A stretch of 64,000 bases of DNA from Gonatopus flavifemur (GCA_018340375.1 JAFFJZ010000053.1:806001-870000), one strand, 5' to 3'; counted from the first letter of the stretch, positions 11,833 through 23,011 are shown. Numbers and translations are program-made. The notes: a model not told the origin generated them from the letters alone.

Positions 11833-12380
11833 TTGTTATTGGAATTCAAAAATGAATATATTATGAGTAAATTGAAGGTGGTTACTTGGAATTGAATCAA
11901 CTTAGCCAATATTCAAAAGTATATTCATAACAAAAGGTGTGTATTAAGTAAGTGAAAAATTTCAACATATAAATCCACTTTATATACCGAAATTGATTTC
12001 ATAATCCATATTTCACAAATTATACTGTACAATTTTGCAGTACAAAGTATTTTATATTTCTATTACGTATTATAAATATACTTTCGAATATGCTTCATGA
12101 GAGTTTGACAATTATAAAAATTTATTTACTTCACTTATGTTACAAACTGTGTACACTTAAAAACCATATGAATATTGTAATATGTAATACTTAAAAACAA
12201 CCGCGCTTGAATATCGGGATTATTTCATCAATAGTCACAGATAATGTAGAAACAGAATGTTTGATACATTGCTTCGTACGAAATTTTCCAAAGGAAACTG
12301 TGGAGAATTTCATTTTTACTCTTTTTCCATGTTTACAAAACACGTTGGGGCTACTTTGTAGAAAATATTTAATGTACATT

Positions 12381-13810
12381 ACCCATTCATAGTTGGAAAA
12401 AATCACAGTCTTCTATGAAAGTACTGTGCTCAGCACAGAGGAAATATACTTTTTATTGTGACAGTTCTACGCTCAAAGTGATGATGTCACAAAATTTTTG
12501 TAAACTGTTCACATTCAACATAGGTAACAAAGTTTCCCACGCTGGATGTGAACAGTTTACAAGAGTTTGGTGATACCATAACATTCAGCATAGGACTGTT
12601 ACAATAAAAAGTATATCTCCTCTATGCTAAGGACAATACTTTCACAGAAGACTGATTTTTCCAAACTTTGAATGTGTATTAAATGTTTCTTACATTGTGT
12701 TTGATTTCATTTTTTTGTGAACATTGATTTTCTACCACGTGAGGAATTTGAAATAGAAAAGAATTGGAAAACATTACGAAGAACACTCTGGAAACATTTT
12801 ATATAACATTACACAATGAATCATTGTCAGTATGTTAGCCAATAATATATTGTGGGTTTTTTACAGAACATTGTAGCTTTTCACAATCCTAGATTGTGAA
12901 AAATTACAATCTTTAGTGAAATGACATTATGAATCATGAGAAAAAATTACGAATTTCACAATATGGTATTGGCTAATATATTATCAATGATTTATTGTGT
13001 AATTTTATATAAAATGTTTCCACAGTGTCCTTTGTCATTTTTTCCAATTCTTTTCTACCTCAAATTTTTCACTGGGTAGAAAATGAATGTTCAGAGAGAA
13101 ATGAAATCAAACACACTCTAAAAAACATCTCATATAAATGACCCATTCGAAATTGGAAAAAATCACAGTCTTCTATGAAAGTACTGTGCTCACCGTAGAG
13201 GAAATATACTTTTTATTGTGACAGTCCTATGCTCAATGTTATGGTATCACCAAACTCTTGTAAACTGTTCACATCAAGCGTAGGAAACTTTATCACCTAT
13301 GCTGGATGTGAACAGATTACAAGAGTTTGGTGATATCATAACTTTGAGCGTAGAACTGTCACAATAAAAAGTATATTTCCTCTGTGCTGAGCACAGTACT
13401 TTCATAGAAGACTGATTTTTCCAAACTTTGAATGGGTAATGTATATGAAATGTATTTTGCAGTGTATTTGATTTCGTTTGTCTATGAACCCTCATTTTCT
13501 ACCCAGTGAGAAATTTGAGATAAAAAAGAATTGGAAAAGTCACAAAAAAACCCTGTGAAAACATTTTACATACAATCACACAATGAATCAGCGTTAATAT
13601 TTTAGCCAATGATATATTGTGAAATTTGTAATTATTTCTAATGATTGATCATGTCACTTTACCAAAACTTGTAATATTTCACAATATAGGATTGTGAAAA
13701 GCCACAATGTTCTGTAAAAACCGACAATATGTCATTGGCTAACATATTGCGAATGATTTATTGTGTTATTTTATATAAAATGTTCTCACAGTGTTCCTTG
13801 TAAATTATTG
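12381..13810. repeat. Alternating array of two palindromes (P1-P2-P1-P2)
   Basis: P1 (about 12381-12676 and 13136-13440) reads inwards from GGAAAAAATCACAGTCTTC to its complement GAAGACTGATTTTTCC. P2 (about 12738-13076, and 13501 to about 13800) has CACAATGAATCATTG-type arms. The period is about 755-760 bp. P2 is bounded by CCCAGTGA...AAATTTGA ends like those of other MITEs here, so P2 may be a MITE co-amplified with P1. The linkers are also inverted, so the whole block has nested symmetry. Confidence 0.8.
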
Positions 13811-13814
13811 GAAA

Positions 13815-14614
13815 ATAAGTCTGTTTGACACATCTCTACCGCAAAATATGTTTATACATAACTGTATTAACAAATATCTTCATTCTCAAATATCTCTGTG
13901 GACAAATACCTCTATTTGACAATATTTTCTATTCTCAGTAACCCTGTTTTCAAATATCTCCGTTTTGACACAACTGTATCGTGAAATACGTTCATTGTAA
14001 AATATCTGTATGTCAACACGATTATTTTCTAAAATATCTTAATTTTCAAAGATCTTTATTTCTCAATATCTCCATTCGCCACTGTATCTATTGTTACATA
14101 TCTGTGATTTCAAATATTCCCATTTCCAAATAACTCAGTTTCCAAACATCTCTATTGCGGCACATCTCTACCGTCAAGTATTTTCTCACAATAAAATGAC
14201 AATTGAAAATACAAATTTACTTATTACATCATTGTCGATAGTCATTTTATAATAAAAAAAAAACACATGGCGGTAGAGATGTTTGGAAACTGAGTTATTT
14301 GGAAATGTAGATATTTAAAATTACAGATATGTAACATTAGATACAGTACCCAATGGAAATATTGAAAAATAAAAATATTTAGAAATGAAGATATTTTAAA
14401 ATAGGATCGTGTTGAAACCCAGATGTTCCACAATGAACGTGTTTCACAATACAGTTGTGTGAAAACGGAGATATTTGAAAACAGAGTTACTTGGAATAGA
14501 GAATATTGTCAAATACAGATATTTGTCCACAGAGAGATTCGAGAATGGACATATTTGATAATACAGTTACGTATAAACATATAATACTGTAGAGATGTGC
14601 CAAACAGACTCATT
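13815..14614. repeat. 800-bp inverted repeat made of short degenerate repeats
   Basis: The left arm (13815 to about 14180) pairs with the right arm (about 14265-14614) around a short AT-rich centre. Outer ends are AGTCTGTTTG and its complement. Each arm is built of many variants of AAATATCTCYGTTT, with ACACATCTCTACCG at both ends of the left arm. It has no ORF. It abuts the second P2 copy and the THAP gene relic. Confidence 0.8.
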
Positions 14615-14873
14615 TTTGAATAGAGTTATTGGGCAGCAGAGATATTTAGAGATATGGAAATCAACGGTAGAGTCCTTGTTCTGCCACATAAATATTTAAT
14701 ATGTATAGGAGCACCTCTGTTTCTTATCTTCCGCTTTTTCACTGGTTGGATTACCCCATTCACCTCATGCACAGGTCGCTCCGTGCTCTGAGAAAACGCA
14801 CCACTCGTATCTGGAAAGAAAACAAAAATCAGAAAAGAAGAGTAAAAAATGATTTATACATTTTTACACATAC

Positions 14874-15019
14874 TGTTCTGTCACTCTGGGTGAGGGTAAT
14901 GAATTGACACCAATCTTTCACTTTGATATATCGGACTGTCGCAGCCGTGCCTCCGACCTCGGCCGTGTCTTCCAGCGTACTACTACTTTCCAGATGGCAT
15001 CACAGGCACTGCCCCAACA
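14874..15019 (-). repeat. 3' LTR of Gypsy 2
   Basis: 146 bp, TG...CA ends. It is identical to the 5' LTR except one T/C difference in GTGTCTTCCAG versus GTGTCTCCCAG. It is flanked on the left by CATAC. Confidence 0.95.
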
Positions 15020-15069
15020 TCCTCCCTTTTTTTATTCAAAACATAGATTCCTTTTTTTTTTCTTACATG

Positions 15070-18000
15070 CTACATATGATAGTCACGGAAACGATCTGGA
15101 GGCCTTCTCACTCTCACCGGTCTATTTTGCTGTATTGGAACCTCTTGTTCTTCCGGTTCATCATTCCTATCTTGTTCCTGCAAGTCGTTTCCTTGACCAT
15201 TTACAATTTGAGGATTACATATTAAATTATCATTACCATCAGGTCGTATCTCATCTATTATTGGAACATCCCATTCTCTTCCGCACATACTTTCTTTCTC
15301 AAAAGAAGCCGGTACAAGATGCCATCTATTTCGCTTAATTATACTACCCTCCTCTGTTCTTATTACAAAAGCATTAGGGTTATCGTGTTTCTTAATAACT
15401 CTTCCGTAGGTCCGCATGTCTATAATCGATACTGTATCATTCTCCCTTATCTCAGATAATGTTTTTGAACCATGTTTTTGGTTATAATTCCTCTCTTGCT
15501 TATTTTTTCCAATTGATTCCTCAGAGACTACCTTACTGTGTTCCCGAAAAGTATCCAGTTGGCTTGGCAACATCGGAAGCAGAGATCGGATTTTACGAGA
15601 ATATAAAAGTTCTGTTGGAGTAAATCCATTTTCGAGAGGTGTGGTCCTGTAGGCTAACAAACCTTTGTTTATATCTTCACATTTTTTTATAATATTTTTA
15701 GCTATTTTTACCGCTGCTTCCGCTGCTCCATTGCTTTGAGAATATTTGGGAGAGCTAGTTATGTGTTCAAAATCATATTCTCTTGCAAAGCCTTTAAAGC
15801 CCGAAGCAAATTGTGTACCACAATCCGATCTAACCGTCTCAGGTATGCCAAACCTAGCGAACGCTTCCTTACATTTTTCTATAATTTCTAATTCTGTAAG
15901 ATTCTTCAGCACGAATATTTCAAAATATCTAGAATAATAGTCGGTAATTATCAAGTACCATTTTTCAATTTTGAACAAATCCATTCCAACTCTTTGCCAT
16001 GGTCCATCTGGAAACTCTCCTCTTACAAAAAGTTCCTTAAGATTAATGCGCTGTTCAATACATTTTTGACAGTTTTCGACCACATGACTCAGCTGTGAAC
16101 TTAAATCTAACCACCAAATAGACTGTTTCGCTCTTTCTCTGCATTTATTAATTCCCAAATGTCCTTCGTGCACTTTGTTCAACAATTCTAGTTGTAATAT
16201 AGGAGGTATAATCAATCTTGAATTAAACAATAAAAATCCACCAGAGTATGATATATTATCTTTTAGATGGAAATATGGCTTAAGGCTATCTGGAAGCTTA
16301 TCTTTCTCTTGCCATTCCCCAATACTATATTCAATCAGTTCAGAACACACATAATCGTTGCGTTGTTCCTCCTGTATTCTGTTCAACAAATTTTTCCTTG
16401 CTGGTAGACTATTAATAACAAAATTAATATAACAATCTATTTCATCTTGCAAATTGTCTTCAAAATTTTCTTTTTCAATCAGTGGATTTCGTGACAAACA
16501 ATCCGCTAAGATTAATTGTTCACCTGGTACGTAAACCACTTTGAAATTGTACCTCATAAGACGTAATTTCATTCTTTGTAAACGAATAGTAATTTCGTCC
16601 AGGTTCTTTTGTTGTAAAATTTGTAATAACGGCTTATGATCCGTTTCCAGCGTCACGCAAATCCCCGTAATATATTCTCTAAAATGTTCCGCAGCATAAG
16701 TTAACGCCAAGGTTTCTTTTCCAATCTGGCTGTACCGTTTCTCTGCACTCGACAACGTTCTAGATGTATAGGCTACTACTTCCCGTTTTCCTCCTTCATC
16801 TTCTTGGATGAGTACACCTCCCAACCCATAACTAGATGCATCGGCCTGGACAATAATATTTTTACTATAATCGTAATGAGCTAACGTAGGTGCTTTTACT
16901 AACAATGATTTAATATTCTCAAAAGATCTTTGTTGAGCTACATCCCATACAAATTCGGTATCTTTTTTGAACAAAGAATTCAGAGGCTCCAATATATGTG
17001 ATTTATTGGGTATATATTTGCCCACATAATTCACAGCACCCAAAAACTGCATTAATGCTTTTTTCTCTTTTGGGACAGGAAATTTTTCAATTGCTGTGAC
17101 ACGCTCAGGAAGAATTTCAATTCCCTTTTCTGAGATGATATGGCCTAAAAACTGCACTTTTCGTACTCCCAATACACATTTATTTTTATTTAATGTGATT
17201 CCCTCTGCCTCCAATTTACTTAGCACCTTTTCCAATATTTCATGGTGCTTTTCAATTGTGTCAGCATGAACAAGCACATCGTCAACATGTATCACAACAT
17301 TAGGAATATCCTGTAACAACTCTGCAAATCTTCGTGAAAAATAGTCTGGTGCACAGTTAATTTTGAACGGTAACCTTGTAAACATGAACTCGCCGAATGG
17401 AGTAATGAAAGTAGTCAATGGCTGACTTTTTGTATCCAATTTGATTTGGTAAAACCCAGATTGAGCATCCAATTTAGAAAAGAACTTAGAATTCTCTAGA
17501 CATGCAGTAGTGGTATCTACTTTAGCTATTGGGTAATTTGATCTTTTAACACACTTATTGAGTTGTGTATAATCTCCACATACGCGGACTCCACCATTAT
17601 CTTTCGACACAACCACAGCTGGGCTACACCAGTCTGTGGGAAAATCCACTGATTTTATTATACCTACTTCTACAAGTTTGTTCAGCTCTTCCTTCAATTT
17701 GGGCAGTAAAGGGATCGCTACCGTACGTGGTACTGACAGAAAATATGGGTTTACTTCCTCTTTCAATTGAATCGTTAGATTTTTCTGGAAATTTCCAATC
17801 CCATTAAAAACCTTAGGATACCTCTGAATTATTTGTTCACAACCTTTCTCGCAAGATTCTATGGCTTGTATATTTCTTATTAGATTAAAACTTCTAATTT
17901 CTGGTTTGCCCAGCAAATTTTTTTTCAATTTTTTCGAAACATAAACTTTTGCTTTCACACGTTTTTCTTTTTGGATCAAATTTATATTCAAATATCCTAA

Positions 18001-19119
18001 CACAGATAATTTTTCTCCTTCGGGTCCCAAAATCATTTTATCGTTTGGCAAAATGTTTTTTCTATATTGTGTAGGTGCATCATTCATACAAATGCACGAG
18101 ACATCTGCCCTTAAATCCACTATAAACATGAACTGTTGCGCAAACTCTATTATTTCTAATGACATAGTAAAATCGTTCTCCTTTACCGACTTACGAACTA
18201 CAACACCAAGAAATGCATAATCCACGTCTTTTCCTCTACTACCTGCATGACCGACGATTCTCGCGCTACCTTCCGTGTTGTATGCTCGATCGATATCATC
18301 TACGTTGTTTTCGCTGCGACCTCGTTGATCGATAAACCGTATGCTTCTTGTTCTACACATACGATCCCAATGGCCTATCTTCTTACAATTACGACACGCA
18401 GATTTTAGTGCTGGACATTTTTTTTCATCCAGATGTATTGATAAACCACACCGGGTACACAAATCTTCCTTCTGCGAGTTCTTGTAAGACATACCAGATC
18501 CTTTCGTGTTTGACGAGTGTCTTTGGAAAAAAACTTCATTTACTTGTACTTGGTCTTCAGTTTTCATTCTTAGCAGTTTTCCTTCTCTATCTTGAATCTC
18601 CGCTTGTCTCGCAACATCCAACGTCTTTTCCAGAGTTAGATCCGTCATCAATTGAAGTCGTTCAGATGTACGTGCATCACGTACTCCAATCACAATCCGG
18701 TCTCGGATTAATTCCTCTTTGAGAACACCGAATTCACAAGATTCTGCTAACGTGTGTAAGCCAGTTACAAATGAATCGACACTTTCTTCCAACTGTTGCA
18801 CACGCGAGTTAAACTTGAATCTTTGAAAAACTATATTTTTCTTTGAAGGAAAATAATTGTTAAATTTTTCTTTCACACTATCGTACGTAGTCTCGGCCGT
18901 TATTTGCGGTAATATTTGCGATAATATTTCTTCTGATCTCTCCCCCATCGTATAACATAAAATGTCTATTTTTTCTTTGTTCGATTTGCTCGCAAGATTC
19001 GATATCGATATATATCTTTCGAACCTCTTGATCCATGTCGGCCATACTTCTGGTTTTTCAAAATTGAATTCATTGGGAGCTTGTACACGAGGGGTAACGG
19101 CTTCTTCTTGTTCCGCCAT
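15070..19119 (-). CDS. Gag-Pol polyprotein of Gypsy 2
   Basis: Single 1349-residue ORF from the ATG at 19119 (MAEQEEAV). Gag is N-terminal, with a zinc-binding region (CTRCG and CRNCKKIGHWDRMC). The protease region has DLRADVSC with Asp335, where DTGADVS is expected: Thr and Gly of the active-site triad are replaced. The RT has HVDDVLVHA (Asp613 first of the pair). RNase H has QADASSYGLGG. Integrase has an HHCC start and Asp1047, Asp1099 and Glu1134 (DX34E). No env is present. RT, RNase H and IN look intact, so the copy may need a protease in trans or may be recently disabled. The length and single-frame layout fit the common insect elements annotated as K02A2.6-like. Confidence 0.9.
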   Translation of the reverse strand: MAEQEEAVTPRVQAPNEFNFEKPEVWPTWIKRFERYISISNLASKSNKEKIDILCYTMGERSEEILSQILPQITAETTYDSVKEKFNNYFPSKKNIVFQRFKFNSRVQQLEESVDSFVTGLHTLAESCEFGVLKEELIRDRIVIGVRDARTSERLQLMTDLTLEKTLDVARQAEIQDREGKLLRMKTEDQVQVNEVFFQRHSSNTKGSGMSYKNSQKEDLCTRCGLSIHLDEKKCPALKSACRNCKKIGHWDRMCRTRSIRFIDQRGRSENNVDDIDRAYNTEGSARIVGHAGSRGKDVDYAFLGVVVRKSVKENDFTMSLEIIEFAQQFMFIVDLRADVSCICMNDAPTQYRKNILPNDKMILGPEGEKLSVLGYLNINLIQKEKRVKAKVYVSKKLKKNLLGKPEIRSFNLIRNIQAIESCEKGCEQIIQRYPKVFNGIGNFQKNLTIQLKEEVNPYFLSVPRTVAIPLLPKLKEELNKLVEVGIIKSVDFPTDWCSPAVVVSKDNGGVRVCGDYTQLNKCVKRSNYPIAKVDTTTACLENSKFFSKLDAQSGFYQIKLDTKSQPLTTFITPFGEFMFTRLPFKINCAPDYFSRRFAELLQDIPNVVIHVDDVLVHADTIEKHHEILEKVLSKLEAEGITLNKNKCVLGVRKVQFLGHIISEKGIEILPERVTAIEKFPVPKEKKALMQFLGAVNYVGKYIPNKSHILEPLNSLFKKDTEFVWDVAQQRSFENIKSLLVKAPTLAHYDYSKNIIVQADASSYGLGGVLIQEDEGGKREVVAYTSRTLSSAEKRYSQIGKETLALTYAAEHFREYITGICVTLETDHKPLLQILQQKNLDEITIRLQRMKLRLMRYNFKVVYVPGEQLILADCLSRNPLIEKENFEDNLQDEIDCYINFVINSLPARKNLLNRIQEEQRNDYVCSELIEYSIGEWQEKDKLPDSLKPYFHLKDNISYSGGFLLFNSRLIIPPILQLELLNKVHEGHLGINKCRERAKQSIWWLDLSSQLSHVVENCQKCIEQRINLKELFVRGEFPDGPWQRVGMDLFKIEKWYLIITDYYSRYFEIFVLKNLTELEIIEKCKEAFARFGIPETVRSDCGTQFASGFKGFAREYDFEHITSSPKYSQSNGAAEAAVKIAKNIIKKCEDINKGLLAYRTTPLENGFTPTELLYSRKIRSLLPMLPSQLDTFREHSKVVSEESIGKNKQERNYNQKHGSKTLSEIRENDTVSIIDMRTYGRVIKKHDNPNAFVIRTEEGSIIKRNRWHLVPASFEKESMCGREWDVPIIDEIRPDGNDNLICNPQIVNGQGNDLQEQDRNDEPEEQEVPIQQNRPVRVRRPPDRFRDYHM

Positions 19120-19218
19120 TTTGTATTGCTTCCCGCAATACTTTATTAACACACGTAAACCGACTTGAATTTATTGTATTTTAAGTATGTCAGTACTAAA
19201 TGAAGACTTCTGACACCA

Positions 19219-19364
19219 TGTTCTGTCACTCTGGGTGAGGGTAATGAATTGACACCAATCTTTCACTTTGATATATCGGACTGTCGCAGCCGTGCCTCCG
19301 ACCTCGGCCGTGTCTCCCAGCGTACTACTACTTTCCAGATGGCATCACAGGCACTGCCCCAACA
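19219..19364 (-). repeat. 5' LTR of Gypsy 2
   Basis: 146 bp, TG...CA ends, followed on the right by the second CATAC. The primer binding site is at 19206-19218. It is unusually short for a Gypsy LTR. Confidence 0.95.
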
Positions 19365-19609
19365 CATACCAATACACGACATTGAATTTTCTGGTGTGTC
19401 ATTCATTTCGGTATGCAGAGAAGTTTTCAGCATTTTGTTGTGCTTGCTCAGCCTGTAGTCGCTCTACTTGCATGTCCTCTTCAATTCCAGGATTGTTTTC
19501 TGAATCTCCTAAAAGTACACATGAACATGAAGAATTACAACATGCATTAGATTGATTCCACTCACATTGAAATGAATTTTTCTCAGTTTCAGTTTCAGTC
19601 GAACTGACG

Positions 19610-21335
19610 GAATGAAGTAATTGTTCAAGTGTGTTCATTCTTGTGAAGAATAGGTATAAGCATTGAGCCGATGAGATATTTTTTTGGGATTCCTTTTTGG
19701 TTTCAGATACAGACACCATGTAAATGTCATGGAGACATTGATCGAGGGAATCTTTCTAGATTCCATGATCCATCCATAACTCAAATGAGTATAAAGATTC
19801 AATAGAATTGGAGGTCCTTTTGATCAACCTACATATCAAAGTTTGAACAGGAAAAATCCTGTTTATCGATACAAGTCTTGATAGAAATCCTAAAAGCGCT
19901 GTACATATGTTGAGAAATGTGTTTAAGTGCTTACTTTGTACCAAAATTGTTCTGTGAGAGCAAGAGGTGTTTAAATATGTACAATTCTTCCATATTTATT
20001 GTATTAGAATTGTACTTACACAATATGAATTGCTACGATGAAGGGCTTGACGCTTTGATTTTGAAGTTCATCAAAAGAGCCACTACCCTGGTGCAAGGGA
20101 AGCGTGTCATAAAGAGTAATGGAAGCGTAAGCATGTTTCAGATTACTTTCCTAATACTTCTCATATGCTTCCTATCCACTCTTGGATTACGCTTCCGTGC
20201 GTAAAGCCCGGTTTCTATGAAATTTGGGTCTCTTCGAATACGCTTCACGCACTTCAAATATACGTTCGAACCACTCTTAATGTGCCACTTGACGCTCGGT
20301 ATACGCTTAAATCCACATTCCAAATACTTTCCAACTACGTTCCTGACACTTTCTATTACACGCTTCCCTTTCACCAGGGTAGTTTGAATGAATCTCATTA
20401 CAATTCAAGTGAAAAGTACACAACGTTATTTGATCAGATTTCCCTGTCAGTGTCTCCATAATAGTTGCATGAAGTGTGCACCTTCAACATAAAAACGTGG
20501 CTTTCAAAAAATACTTCATCGACTCACCTTTTTTTGAATATGTACAATCTCTCAAATTATTTTTATAAAATTTCATCATTTGAAAAGATATGGATTTTTA
20601 TGATGAATATTGTGCTTTATGACATAGTATTAGCAGTTATAATTTAGAAATAATTCAAGAGATTGTACATATTCAGAAAAAGGTGAGTCGATGAACTGTT
20701 TTCTTGAGGCCATTTTTTTATGTTGAAGGTTATGTTTTTTATGTTAAGGTTTTTATGTTACACTTCATGTAACTATTATGGAGACACTGACAGGGAAATC
20801 TGATCTGATGGAATAACATTGTGTACTTTTCACTTGAATTATAGTGAGATTCATTAAAATTAGTGGCTCCTTTGTGAACTTCAAAATCAAAGCGTCAAGC
20901 CCTTCATCACAGCAATTCACATTGTGTAAGTACAATTCTAATACAATGAATATGGTAGAATTGTACATATTTCAACACCTCTTGCTCTCACAGAACAACT
21001 TTGGTACAAAGTAAGCACTTAAACATATTTCTCAACATATGTACAGCGCTTTTGGAATTTCTATCAAGACTTGTATCGATAAACAGAATTTTTTCTATTT
21101 GAACTTTGATATGTAGGTTGATCAAAAGAACCTCCAATTCTATTGAATCTTTATACTTATCTGAGTCATGGATGGATCATAGAATCTAGAAAAATTCCCT
21201 CGATCAATGTTTCCATGACAATTACATGGTGTCTGCGTCTGAAACCAAAGAGGTAATCCCAAAGAAATATCTCATCGGCTCAATGTTCATACTTACTCTT
21301 TACAAGACTAAACACATTTGAACAATTATTTGTTT
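19610..21335. repeat. Large palindrome, arms about 620 bp, interrupted by a MITE
   Basis: The left arm (about 19610-20085 plus 20380-20565) pairs with the right arm (about 20648-21335) around a centre near 20605. Matching blocks include the texts around GAGCCGATGAGATATTT, AAGGGCTTGACGCTTTGAT and TCATCGACTCACC. Divergence between the arms is visible but modest. The left arm has an extra 294-bp MITE and the right arm a short ATGTTAAGGTTTTT-type expansion. It lies in intron 1 of the THAP gene relic. It is either a foldback transposon or an inverted duplication. Confidence 0.85.
20086..20379. mobile_element. MITE with CCCTGGTG termini and TA duplication
   Basis: 294 bp with inverted ends CCCTGGTG-AAGGGAAGCGTGT. 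It is flanked by TA on both sides. The other palindrome arm shows the empty site (GAGCCAC TA ATTTT), which proves an insertion with TA target duplication. TA duplication points to the Tc1/mariner group. Confidence 0.9.
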
Positions 21336-21638
21336 GGATTGAAATACAAACTGCAAATTGTGATTCAATAATAAAGTGAAAAAATTAGAACATACCTGGT
21401 AAATGCAACGTTGGCACTGCAGTGTTTGATAATTTTTGGGCCAATCGGAATCTCTGCTCAAAATGGATACAGCAAATTCTCCTTTGCACCAGCTTTTCTG
21501 GAGGGCATTCCAGTAAGTCTGAATTCCCACAAGCTGCAACCCATTTCATAAAACGATCTACTCCTCTCGAATTTGGAAATCCGTAGAATTTTTTTTTTTC
21601 GCTGTGCAATTTAGCACTTCACATTTTCTATTGTTCAT

Positions 21639-21971
21639 TGTGGAAAATTTCACAACACAAGTTTTATACACTGTTCACTGTTTTTCACTACTGTTCACCA
21701 CTGTTCACTGTTCACGATCTTACCTTATTCACAATCGCCGCCCCACTGGCAGCGGCATCATGAATATAGCATCTCTGATTTTGAATCAGGGAGAGGGAAA
21801 TCGAGCCAGGCACACTAGCGGCGCCTGGTTCTGTGGATAGTGAACTACGCCAAACTTTCTCCCCACTTGAGGTTCGTGTACCCTGGTCAGGCTGATTGAG
21901 GCTGATCTCCCACAGTTGCCCACAGTGATCTGTCAGTCAGTGTTGCCAGATGACTCTCACCATTTTTCCCT
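21639..21971. other. Upstream region of the THAP gene relic
   Basis: Short direct repeats of CACTGTTCAC near 21668-21712 lie just upstream of the THAP exon. No gene is seen. Confidence 0.4.
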
Positions 21972-21979
21972 ATCTCGGT

Positions 21980-22126
21980 CAGTGATGCCAGTATTCCCTG
22001 GAAAAATCTTCAGATTTTTTGGCATTGGTCATTTCTTTCTCAATTGAAAATATGATTGGCCGGTTATATAAGAAATAACCAATCATCAGATGCTGAAGAT
22101 CTTTCTAGGGAATACTGGCAACGCTG
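21980..22126. mobile_element. hAT-type MITE, TSD ATCTCGGT
   Basis: 147 bp with ends CAGTGATGCCAGTATTCCCT and AGGGAATACTGGCAACGCTG. A perfect 8-bp target-site duplication ATCTCGGT lies at 21972-21979 and 22127-22134. The 8-bp duplication with CAGTG-type ends fits hAT. Confidence 0.9.
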
Positions 22127-22219
22127 ATCTCGGTCCTCAAATCTCCCTAGATTGACTAAAAAACCCTAAAAACCTTTTTTTCCTTTGTTTGATCCAAAAA
22201 TCTTATATTCTCTCGTCAT

Positions 22220-22588
22220 TGAGCTCTATATACATACTAGAGTGAATGCGCCAATGTAGAAACTTGTCACGCTGATACAGATAACTATAGTTATTGTGTA
22301 GATACAATGAGAGAAGTTACAATCTACACCGTTTCATTTTGTGCCTTCTGCTTCGCGTTGAATGAACAAAGATAAAACCACCACCGTTCGCATTTCTCTC
22401 TCTCTCTCTCTCTCTCCCTCTCTCTCGTCTAAGGTTTCCAGATAAAACCAGGACAGTTTGGGTAATTAGTTCTTTCTCTTATATACTGGAATCTGAATGG
22501 TTAGATACATAAGAATTATCCAATCACCAAACTGTTTTCACGTTGACGCGCTCACTCCAATATGTACATAGAGCTCAATGATTCTCGT
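22220..22588. mobile_element. MITE with CATTGAGCTCTATATACATA ends
   Basis: Inverted ends CATTGAGCTCTATATACATA...GAGTGAATGCG and CGCGCTCACTCC...TACATAGAGCTCAATG. Flanks are similar but not identical (TCTCTCGT and ATTCTCGT). The centre holds a TC microsatellite at 22395-22426. Confidence 0.7.
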
Positions 22589-23011
22589 AGTTCTAAAATA
22601 CATCCTACGTCCTACGTGTGTTCCTGTACTCCCCTCTCATATTTCAGAATATTGTTTTTTTGTCTTGGATTGATTAATCATCAACTAAAACGAGATGTTT
22701 TCCCATACAAGATGTCCATACAAAATTCCAGTATGGACAGATTTCACTAATCGACACACACTTTTTTTTAATGCTGCCCAGATTCGAATATGCTTGAAAT
22801 AAAGCGGAGGTTATACAGGGTAAATTAATTATTCCTGAATAAATTGAGAATAAAAACTAGAGATTTTGAAAATTATTATTTAGCCATAAATTCAAAACGA
22901 TTTTTCATCATTTATATGTATTATTTGAACGATATATAATAAAATAAATTCAAGAAACTTATTATATCTCTGGTTTAAAAATATCACTTGATTTGAAAAA
23001 TGTATTACATC

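Larger units (their letters stand above)
14874..19364 (-). mobile_element. Ty3/Gypsy LTR retrotransposon 2, complete
   Basis: 4491-bp element on the minus strand, bounded by 146-bp LTRs that differ at one base by eye, with a perfect 5-bp target-site duplication CATAC on both sides. On the minus strand the LTR runs TGTTGGGG...CAGAACA. The primer binding site after the 5' LTR (TGGTGTCAGAAGT) matches the 3' end of tRNA-Leu(CAA) as I recall it. The polypurine tract AAAAAAAGGGAGGA sits before the 3' LTR. One long ORF carries Gag and Pol. The near-identical LTRs mean a recent insertion. Confidence 0.95.
14630..21638 (-). pseudogene. THAP-domain gene relic in three recognisable exons
   Basis: Exon 1 (21638-21396) starts with ATG and encodes a THAP domain: KCEVLNC, then KFYGFPN, W and CCIHF, then AVPTLHLP. 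A run of 11 A shifts the frame after the first cysteine pair. The donor at 21395 is GTATG. Exon 2 (about 19505-19370) joins in phase after TTTTAG with GDSENNPGIEED and a Gln-rich helix, but needs a second frameshift to meet exon 3. Exon 3 starts at 14816 after TTTCTTTCCAG and is open to about 14630. Exons 2 and 3 are now separated by the Gypsy 2 insertion and exons 1 and 2 by a palindrome. It could be a host THAP gene or the 5' part of a P-like transposon. The rest of the gene is not seen. Confidence 0.6.

Noticed and set aside
13815..14614. Regularly spaced short repeats, CRISPR-like at a glance
   Set aside because: The repeats are degenerate and inverted across a centre, spacers are not constant in length, and the setting is eukaryotic.
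22395..22426. TC microsatellite as a promoter element
   Set aside because: It lies in the middle of a MITE and no gene starts nearby.
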